Below are positions 55,422-64,000 of a DNA stretch of 64,000 bases, in pieces. Each line of letters opens with the position of its first letter. Position 1 is the stretch's first letter. The notes under the pieces were generated by a model that was given only the letters and a program-made list of their open reading frames with translations, had not been told where the DNA came from and did no database searches. The position numbers and the translations under genes are program-made. The DNA lies in assembly GCA_032690845.1 (NCBI GenBank), contig CM064427.1:18611501-18675500 (forward strand). Reading direction: 5' to 3'. Origin of the DNA: Eleusine coracana subsp. coracana. Lineage: Eukaryota > Streptophyta > Magnoliopsida > Poales > Poaceae.

Positions 55422-58400
55422 TCACTTGTAGCCAACTTCTTTCATTAAGTGCCGATAGCTACGCCCACGTATTATACGTTGCCAAAAGTATGACATTGAT
55501 TCTTGAAGGTTCAATTGTAGCCTCTGTTGAACAAGCCTAGGCAGAACAACAGGAAAAGAGTAAAATAAAGGCACACTATTTACTCCAATAGGTAATAAGG
55601 TGTACAAGAACAAACCATCTAGCAAGACAACGCTGAATCCCACGAGTGACAGGTCGCATAAAGGATGGATCTCTTTGTTGATAAAGTAAACCAACCTAAC
55701 AAACAGCAACCATGATATCATAATGTCAATATCATTAGAAGGATATAAAACAGTGCTTAGTGAAAGTACCTCCGACATGGCAACTGCTGCAGGATCATCC
55801 AATATTTCCAGGCTGTCATCTGATAGGTAGTTCACCTGTGGAATACACAAAATAGAATATTCTAAAGCTCCAGTTTTCCATAAATAGGTTATCTAAATAT
55901 CATTTAATGCATTATGCAATAATTTGAATATACATAATATCTATTCTTTTCCATGCAAGCTTGAAGGTATTCTATAATTTTGACTACACAGTAAACAATA
56001 TTTCCATTCATGTTTGCTAGTATATTCTCTCAAACATGGAATCAGGACACGATATCAATTCTCCTAAAAGTTCAATGCCTATTCATCAACAGATGTAAAT
56101 ACACTTGTAAAAGGAAGAGATTATTACCCCAAACTCGGTGTTCACAAATGATTGAACAAAATCCATAAGTTGAATCTTTGCCCATTTATAGGACGAGGCA
56201 GGGTTCTCATCCCGAGGGGGATGTCTCCAAGGTGCACCAAAAGATAGCCTGTTCTCTGATATTTTACCCTCACGGGCATCAGAGGCAAACTTCTGCAGCA
56301 TTCCTAATGCTGTTTCCATTGCTGGATTCACTACAGAGACCTGGTGAGCAAAAATAAAACAACAGTCATCCTTTTGCCCATCGTATTTTTGTTTACGCTC
56401 CCCTAATTTAATTTTGGAGGAGACATCCAAGTAGCATAATTTTTCAGCCTCTAGCTCTAACTGAAACTTCACTTACTTGCAAGTGAGCCAGATATGTATC
56501 GATTATTTCCTCGATATTCTTATCATGCAGGGCCCTGTAATGCAATGGAGAGTAATTGGTGATATCATATGGAAGAATTTAAGATAATTGAAATACATTA
56601 ACATGTAAGCTTTAAAACTTGAATATGTAGGAACAAGGAATTATGCTATCACAGTCGAATTTTTCAATGGCTTGATTCATTGGGATAATGGCTCTCGTAA
56701 AAAAAGGCCTTGTATATACATTCCATTTAAGATAATAGAAATTGTGCACTCAACCCTTTACGTTGTTCTACTTATTAGTATCGGCAGATAAGAAAAAAAA
56801 TAGAAATGATAGCAAAAATCATATTTAGATATAAGATACTGTCAGCATGTGATAAACATAAAGACAACTGCTATACGTATGGCTGGGTCCTCCGACCTAG
56901 CAGTATGGCCAGTTCAAGTGAGCACAACTCAGCAGATATAGGGGAATGTTTTTCACTCGTCAGACAATTCAGTCGGAACATCCAGAGTATGTACAGCATT
57001 TCCATGTAATAAATAACTAAGTGGGCATGTTACTTACCCTGGGCTATTCGCCTTTTGTTTAAGCATATATATCTCAGACAATTGTCGTGGGTTTGGACCA
57101 AGAATCTCATCCACAACTTTCCACTACAACTTCAATAAAAGTAAGAAACAAATTATGCACAGAATTGAACATGGGGGAAAAAGAAACAGAATTGATTCAT
57201 AACTTGAAGAAGGGAAAATTTGCAGGTTTGAAATCTTACTACCTCCTGTTCAGTGAAGAACTCAGAAACCATGTGCAGCTTAGCTTCTTGTTGTGTCCAA
57301 CCAAATGTCTGTCATCCAATTTTTATGTTTAATTAACTAAAAGGGGAATGGAAAAAGGAATACTCCAAAGGCAAAAACAACCATACTTCACGAGAAATAA
57401 AAATGTTTGGGAACCCGAAATCAACAAATGCTTGGGAAGAATAGTATCTGCAAAGAAGTGAAAACAGAGCTGGAGACTGTTAGACAATATGTAGAACAAA
57501 TGCGGCAGATAGTTCATTTACAAAATAACATAACATGACAAGGGTGAACTATTTGTGTTACAGATAGCCCATAGCATGCCAGGAGTATACTGGTTCAGTT
57601 AGGGAAAACTAAACAGGGCAGAAAAAATTATTCTTGTGTGGCTGTGGCTTTTCCTGCTGATTTTTGTGGGTTTCATCTCTAGCCTACCCCAACTTACTTC
57701 GGACTAAAAGGCTTTTTTGTTATTGTTGTTGTTGGCTATGACTAGCTTATTTTCTTCAGGGTAGAAACAATTATCACAACAAAACAATGATGAATATACT
57801 AAATTTAGAATTGAGAGCAAACAGATTCTCTAGAAGAATATGATTTTGTGATTTGATATTGCAAAAGCGTAATTTGATATGGTCGTTCTTAGCAAGCACT
57901 CAGCAGAAGTTAGTGCAGCCATCTGCACAATAAAACATCTACGAAAGCACAAGTTTTATAGACATTTTTCCCACTTAAACCACTTTACTTGGAAATCTAT
58001 CCTGCTGTATTGTGAGGAAAAAGGAGCTTTAATCCAACAAAGAACAGACTGAAAATCCACTAAACAGTTATTTATGGATGCCCATCATGTCTTTCTGCTT
58101 TTAATTTTGCATGTTAAAAAATTATGGCGGGTTATAATTTTGGGAGTCACAGGATGGTCAATTTAGCTCTTAAAACACCATACAAATAATCTACCTCGGA
58201 GCATGCAAACTCAATGCAGGAAAAGGGGGCACAATAACTCACCCATCTGAAGATGATATAAACACCGGCAAGCAGCGCTCATTGGCACCTAGTGCAATCA
58301 CTCTCCATATGAAGCTATCATGGTATATTGATGCGGGCACCATCGTCTCGTCCTCACAGCTCGCCTTCCTCAGTACATCCACATTGTTAAGCACCAGTTT

Positions 58401-59294
58401 TGGCTGCACAGTACAAACAGAGTCATCAAAACAATATGTCAAGTTATCGACTCATTTCCCACAAAGCCAACTAACTGTCACCAAATTTACCTGGAAGAAA
58501 TCCTCCTCAGCTGCACACGACAGCACATCTAGCAACAGGCACGGCCAGTCAGTGGCCGAATTGGCAAGTGTGCGCGAGAACTTCCCGGTTCGATTCATAT
58601 CCCTTACCGCCTCCTTTCTCCACCCCTCCTGCATCCTGAGCGCCTCCTTAGCCACCCGCAGGGCCGCCATCGCCTCCTGCATGTACGCCCTCTCCTCCAT
58701 GGAGCAGTTGATCGCCTCCCCCTCGCGAATGCAGAACGTGTCGTCATCCTGACGGGCCGAGGCGAGCACGGCCCTCGACCAGAGCGCCGGCACGGAGGTG
58801 GTGGAGGAGCGCGCGGGCACGGAGGTACCCGAGGATGGGGCAGCGGGGATCCCAGCGAGGCGGGAGAGCACAGTGCGGAGGCCGTGGGAGCGGGAGAGCG
58901 CGTGGAGGACGTCCTTAGATCCCACGACGCCACGGAGGACGGCGTCACGGGCGAGGCCCTCGAGCGCGGACTCGAGGCGGCGGCGGAGGTCGGGCAGCGA
59001 GGGGGCCGGGTCGGCGGGGAGCAGGGACCACGGCACGGCGGCGGAGGACGGGGAATTGGGCGTGGGGTAGAAGAAGTCGACGAAGGCGGCGGCGTGGGGC
59101 CCTTCGGACCACCGCGGGAGGAGGCGGTGGAGCAGGAGCGTGGACTTGCCAACGCCGCGGGGCCCGTGGAGGAGCAGCGGCTGAGGCACCCGCGCGCGGA
59201 GCGCGTGGTTGTGGAGGACGGTCTCCAGTAGTGGCCGCGGGATCACGCGCCACGGACGGCCGACTACGCCGGCGGCGGCGGCCGCGGCGGCCAT
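55422..59294 (-). CDS. P-loop ATPase of unknown role, ten exons
   Basis: Exons (minus strand): 59294-58491, 58403-58243, 57447-57387, 57308-57243, 57123-57038, 56534-56477, 56340-56128, 55835-55770, 55695-55616 and 55536-55422. All inferred junctions have GT...AG, and the joined length is 1710 bases, giving 569 residues without a stop. The Walker A loop is GPRGVGKST (residues 44-52). A Walker B-like stretch LVLNNVDVL opens exon 2, and LPVFISSSDG resembles a sensor strand, so the N-terminal half looks like a STAND/archaeal-type ATPase. The C-terminal half is helical (SEIYMLKQKAN, then DFVQSFVNTEFG) and is not recognised. The N terminus is an Ala run (MAAAAAAAGVVGRP) followed by Arg residues, which could be a weak organelle signal. 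No partner or pathway can be named from sequence. Confidence 0.85.
57640..57740 (+). mobile_element. SINE-like 3' end in an intron of the ATPase gene
   Basis: The sequence CTAGCCTACCCCAACTTACT, followed by CGGACTAAAAGGC and a TTG-rich tail (TTATTGTTGTTGTTGG), is close to the 3' end of a SINE family common in plants. It lies in the 795-bp intron between exons 2 and 3, opposite to the gene. The 5' end and a target duplication were not found. Confidence 0.4.
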
Positions 59295-60090
59295 GGCGGC
59301 GCGGCGAGGTGAATGCAGTAGGGGTTTGGGAAGGCTTAGGGGAGAGGAGTGACAGCACGAGTGGAGAGGGAGAAGGCCACATGGGTGTAGGATCTTGGGC
59401 CTAGTCGGCCGGTGTAAAATTGGTTTGAGCTGGGTACGGGCTGCATAACTGGACCATAACCTTGCTGGGCTAGGTTTTATTTGGACAGAAATAGGTAAAG
59501 AAAGTCCAATTACATGACTTGTTCGTCTCTCGGGGCTCACAACTAAAATAGGGCTCGATTCATCTGAAAAATCTACCTAACAGAATGCAAATAGCCATAA
59601 CTGGTCCCTGTTTGTAACAACATTACTTGAATTTGTCTCAAAAAAATTACTTGAATTGGGGCATCAATATCAACACAACTACACAAGGATGTTACTAGAA
59701 TTCACTTGTAAATGCATCCACGAATGTCCCAGTAAATTTTTTTAAAAAAAAACATTCTTCATATGAGACTGATTGTTTCCCAAACAAAGGTTTAGAGCAT
59801 GATTGGTTCCTTTCTCAGCAGTGTCAGGGAGCCAACCCCGCTAGTCAAGCACGCTGCATCAGCCACGCTCCGGAGAAACAAAACTCATTATCGTCTCCAG
59901 TGAGCCCGGCTGAACAATATCTTTTGCATCTAGCTTGTTAGACTCAAAAGCGGATACATACAACTAATCAGACCATTTGTGCATCCTATCGGCCTGGTGA
60001 AACCCAAATCAATCACACCCTGTATGCGGTGAGGCTGGCCTAAGCAAATGCGTCAAACCAATCGAATCCTTAGACGCATAGATTGTACTA
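59295..60090. other. Upstream flank of the ATPase gene, no further gene
   Basis: GC-rich near the ATG and AT-rich beyond 59560. No sure TATA box is seen. An A-run at 59740-59750 and a few short repeats are the only features. Confidence 0.4.
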
Positions 60091-60346
60091 CTCCCTCTGT
60101 TCTAGAATAAGTGTCATTTTACAATTTGTCAAAGTCAATGTAAATTAAGTTTTACTGATTTTATAAGTAAAATTATCAATATCTATACCATGAAATAAGT
60201 ATATTATAAAAATTGATTTTATGCTGAAACTAATGATACTAATGTGATCTTCTAAAAGTTAATATTTTCTTCTATAAACTTAATCAAATTTAAAATAGTT
60301 TAACTTTGATCAAATCTAAAACGACACTTATTCTAGACGAATGAAG
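60091..60346. mobile_element. Stowaway-like MITE
   Basis: 256 bp flanked by TA (60089-60090 and 60347-60348). The left end reads CTCCCTCTGTTCTAGAATAAGTGTC and the complement of the right end reads CTTCATTCGTCTAGAATAAG, so inverted repeats are about 30 bp long with mismatches. AT-rich and non-coding. The CTCCCTC start and TA target fit the Tc1/Mariner-related Stowaway group of grasses. Confidence 0.8.
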
Positions 60347-60348
60347 TA

Positions 60349-62509
60349 TCATTTAGCACTCCTTGTGTAGTGTGTGTGGTTCGCTTAATAGGATGTCCAT
60401 TGTGTGGTCCATCATGTTCCTACCCATTACAAAATGTTGACATCTATAGACTGCCAAGGCCTGAATCTAATTAGAGGTAAGCTAGCTAGTTAGTGGCGTC
60501 TTCCTCGGTTTGCAACACTGACAGGCCAAATAATAAAACTGCCGTATGAATATTCGTGGCCACCACTGATTAGCGGCCACTCGATGGCAGTAGTACTACT
60601 AGGTCCCATCTCAAACCGTCCAATGATTGAAACAGTGCTGCTGCTGGACCGTGCATGATTGTGCCTTGTGGTCGATGGATTGATTGATTTATGTGCGTGC
60701 AGGCCCCATGCAATGCAGCCAATCTGAAACGTAGCCACAAACGAACGGAGTAACGACAATTACACGATCTGTCTTGCCTCTTGCCTGTCCCGGCAGCTGC
60801 GTCGCTCATGTCCCCTCTATTCGCTGAAGAGGCGAAGCGGTTTAACGAGCGAGCAGTGGCAGCCTAGCCACGTAAACGACATACGGGCTTGGGGCGAGGG
60901 AAATGTTTTTGCCTGCTGGATAGTCTGGTTCGCGCATCTGCATTTTCATACGTTTAATTTGTCCTCTTGTTTAGCTTGGCACATGCGGAGGAAAGCGACA
61001 ACTGTATTTGTGCACATCATCTCGCACCGGATCGAAGGAAATTATCCAGCCGGGGCCGCCCCCCTAGTTTGCAAAAATTCTTAGGCCTTGTATGGGTAAT
61101 CTCAATCCATATGGATTGGAGTGGATTGGGGTGGAAAATGAAGTAAATTTCCCTTCAATCCCTCTTAAACCATATGGATTGGAGTGTATTGTTTAGTATC
61201 CAAACAAGACTTGAAGAATCTGACATTTTGAACACAACTAATCTATGTTTACAACATAATTTACTTATAAATTTACTTGATTTTACTTTTAAAATTCAAA
61301 TCAGATCACTAATAACTCTAGAAAATATTGATATATTATAAATTTATTGGTTAGCATTTGGTGTTTAGGCTTATTGGCCCCTCCTGCCTTCTCTGTCTGG
61401 CTCCGCCACTGCTCAACGCTGCAGATTGATGCATGTCGCGGCCAACAGGGGGGCGCGTCGTCTCGCTGTTATGGGTGGCATCGCCGTCGCGCAAGGGACC
61501 CACGACAGAAAAAGGAGAGGAATTTACTTCATTTTCCACCTTGAGCGAGGAGGATGGATGGTGCTCATGCTCACGGAACCGTGTAAAATGAGGAACCTGG
61601 TAAGTGGAACACGGATCCACCATGCATGGTCACGAACGGAAGGGAGAACGTCTTGCGCACTACACTGGGCTGCGTGTTGCACAAACGCACGCTTCATCAT
61701 GCTTCGACCGGTCGCTAAGGTAATTTAACCAAGTTGGTTGCAGACTTGCAGTTGCAGCTGCGCGTATTTGGGCAGTGCGAGTGAACATCCGGAGTATATC
61801 TTTTTTTTTTTTTTGAAACCGGAGTATACCCTTCCTTTGTACATCAACCACCCCGCCCTTTGCGATGGTCGTTGCTCCGATCAATCATCAGCACTTAATT
61901 AACAACAGGGCATACCGGGGCCGAGCCCCGAGAGTACGAAGATGGCACGCACGAACGCGACAGTTTAATTCACAAGTACAGGGCACATAAATTAGGCTCG
62001 CTGGAGACGTTGGGCCTTCGTTTTGGGGTGGTGTAATTTACTTGATCCCCGTAAGATACGAGCACATGGGTCGACGATCCTTGTATCCCACTGGATGTTG
62101 GCGTCGCTTTCCTATCTATAGCCAAGCCAAGGCCAAGGTTGCTGCTACTGCTACATTTGCCAGGTCCGGGGTACCAGAAAAAGAAAGCTCGTGGCTCGCT
62201 TGCTGCTGGCTGCTAAGCATCGACCGTCTGCTTTGCTACAGCGGGCCGAGCACAAAATAAACGCAGCTAATTGCCGGTAGGCTCTGGTTGGTCACCTCAG
62301 ATAGCACCGCTGTTGCGGCGAGCCAAACAGCATCACGTGCCGCCGGAGAAGAGGGCCCGCCAATCTCTCGTCCGGCGCGCCACCTCCTTTTCACCAACAG
62401 ATACCGCGACACCGACTGCTTGTAGGGCCGCCCGCCTTTTTTTTTTTTTTTGCCAGATTCACGCTGATCGCCCTCAGGGCACGGGTATTATACGGCTGAG
62501 AGAGCCTTG
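60349..62509. other. Intergenic sequence, MITE fragments, no gene recognised
   Basis: Near 61083-61205 there is a GGCCTTGTATGGGTAA start with two CCATATGGATTGGAGTG blocks (61109 and 61171), the look of a small MITE. A run of T (61801-61814) lies between two copies of CCGGAGTATA (61790 and 61819), suggesting an insertion with duplicated target. Another T-run is at 62438-62452. Short open frames here show no recognisable domain. Confidence 0.4.
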
Positions 62510-62940
62510 TGACCGAAGGATTAAAAAACCGTTTGAACCGCGAAAATCGGAGCTGACCGGTTTGATAAAAACCATAAAAATAAAAAAAAATCGAATGATA
62601 AACCATTTAAATGTCAAACCATAAATTTGAATATGATTTGAAAGCAAACCGATCGGTTTTTTCTGGTTTATCGCTCAGTTTTTCTGGTTTACCATTCGGT
62701 TTTTTGGTTTACCGCTCGATTTTCTTTGTTTATTATCGGTTTTTTCAGTTTAAAAGCAAACCGTTTGGTTTTTCCGGTTTATCACCCGGTTTCTTCGGTT
62801 TACCGCTCGATTTTCAAAATTTTTCAAAATTTTAAAATTTTAAATTCTATTAAACCGAAACCAATCGTCCGATAAAACCGGACTGGACCGGTTTGGTCGA
62901 AAACCGTGACGGTTTTTGAATCCATGCTGGTGAGAACCAG
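62510..62940. repeat. Degenerate GGTTTA-rich repeat
   Basis: Many copies of GGTTTATCG, GGTTTACCGCTCG and their complements lie in imperfect tandem and inverted order, framed by AAACCG at about 62525 and CGGTTTTTGAATCC at about 62920. Similar words occur at 10720-10930 and 12030-12120. It looks like one repeat family with AAACCGG-rich ends, not assigned further. Confidence 0.5.
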
Positions 62941-64000
62941 TTCGATCGCCACCAAACACCAACTCACCATTTCTTTTCTTCGCTTCTCTGTGTTGCATTT
63001 TCGTTTCATTTCACGCGCCCAGAATTTGCCCGCCGGGGAGATGGGGTGCTGGTAGTTACGATCACTGCGCAACAGTCTTGAGCTTCAAGTTTCATGCCGT
63101 CTACTAAAGCGTTTCATTTACTCGCTTACACAGGCACCTGTTTACTATGAAACGGACTTACCATATTTGGTTTAACTTTACCTTTCTTTCTTCTTTTCCG
63201 GTGATCGTTGATGACAGTTCTTCGTCGCTCTGCTTCTCACAACCAAAATAAGTTGTTACATGCCAAGATTTATATTGCATAGAAAACAGTATGTCCACAT
63301 TTGGAACTAATAAGAACCAAATATCGCTGAACTTGGCAAAATATGTCCACTTACTATCAATGCGCAACAGTCTTCCCCGTGTTTGACTAACGGCTACTAG
63401 CAGATTGAGTTTCAAGTAAGTACAAGTTTCAATTTTTCATGCCGTTTCGTTTACTCGCTTACACGGAGAGATGAAAGTCAACTGTTCACCATGAATGGCT
63501 GTCACATGCCCGGATTTATTTTTGATAAAAAAAACATGTCCACATTATACTCTAATAAGGATCAAATAGAGCTTAGCAAAAAAAGGACAAGTAGAAAATA
63601 ATAGTAACCAAAACAAATGGCTGCTAAGCTAAAGCTGGTCACTTTGGACGATCAGATAGTGATGGTGCGGCAGAGCGGCCAAGCGAAATGATTTCACGTC
63701 CACTGTGGACGGCCCCCCGGCCGTCGCGTCGAGTCTCATGTGTTACTTTTTACCAGCAGATATCATGACGCTGACCGCTTTTGCTTTCCCTTGGAGTGAT
63801 TGGCTTTCATGGTCGTCATCAAAGAAATTCCCGATGAAAAAATAGGAGAGCGGCGAAGGCGGACCTCGTCTCGCTGCGCATGACTCACACACCACCACCG
63901 GTAAATCTACCGTCTACTACATCGTGTCGAGCAGGTGATGCTCGACATGCGGGATGCGTCTTGATCCGGATTCATCCTTTGTATTTTTCTCCTATTCATT
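62941..64000. other. Intergenic end of the window
   Basis: No gene recognised. CATGCCGT and CGTTTC/ACTCGCTTACAC phrases occur twice (about 63092-63134 and 63439-63463), along with GTATGTCCACATT / ACATGTCCACATT (63290 and 63533). A roughly 345-bp segment therefore appears to be duplicated with divergence. Confidence 0.4.

Noticed and set aside
56086..56472. A single 128-residue minus-strand exon
   Set aside because: It runs through an intron (56341-56476) of the ATPase gene that happens to be open; flanking GT and AG signals and frame support splicing.
58798..59231. Plus-strand open frames over exon 1 of the ATPase gene
   Set aside because: Shadows of a GC-rich exon; the minus-strand frame has the Walker A motif and good splice sites.

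Overview
The window is nuclear DNA of a grass, most likely a panicoid one. The signs are intron-containing plant genes, an intronless CYP74 gene, a Stowaway MITE, a PIF/Harbinger element of Pong type, a Ty1/copia element of Sirevirus type, an Athila-like Ty3/gypsy element, and CACTA and hAT debris. The species is not identified. Only three ordinary host genes are visible; most of the rest is transposable-element sequence.

Layout. 1-3949: two hAT copies in the same orientation, the first cut by the window edge, the second with a stop-ridden transposase. 3950-7690: decayed repeats, including a 39-bp minisatellite and an LTR-like tail. 7891-9327: intronless cytochrome P450 of the CYP74 (allene oxide synthase / hydroperoxide lyase) family with a G-box and TATA box upstream. 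9411-10265: a duplicated 3' flank split by a CACTA end. 10266-15167: AT-rich sequence with two MITE-like elements and a decayed exon pair. 15173-44799: one Sirevirus-type retrotransposon (LTRs of 1576 and 1600 bp, target duplication AAAAA) opened by three later insertions. These are solo LTR 1 (17252-23908, itself carrying a hAT element at 19051-23527), an Athila-like element (26961-36465, target duplication AAGTG) and solo LTR 2 (39902-41472, target duplication ATGAG). 45379-46854 (minus): an intronless GT4-type glycosyltransferase. 47147-52179: a Harbinger element with TTA target duplication and a transposase that looks catalytically intact. 55422-59294 (minus): a ten-exon P-loop ATPase gene of unknown role. 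59295-64000: intergenic, with a Stowaway MITE.

The most unusual signal is a shared layout in two unrelated nested retroelements. The Athila-like element carries about fifteen pairs of a 14-bp palindrome (GCGCCGATCGGCGC and variants) with members 19-21 bp apart. The Sirevirus LTRs carry eleven pairs of a different motif (CCGGACTAGGACGG, with a perfect-palindrome form CCGGACTAGTCCGG) exactly 20 bp apart. Both spacings are about two turns of the DNA helix.

The host genes do not form an obvious pathway together. The CYP74 enzyme would act on fatty-acid hydroperoxides (oxylipin metabolism), the glycosyltransferase probably in the endomembrane system, and the ATPase role is open. Positions were read by eye; splice sites and repeat borders are inferred from sequence signals only.
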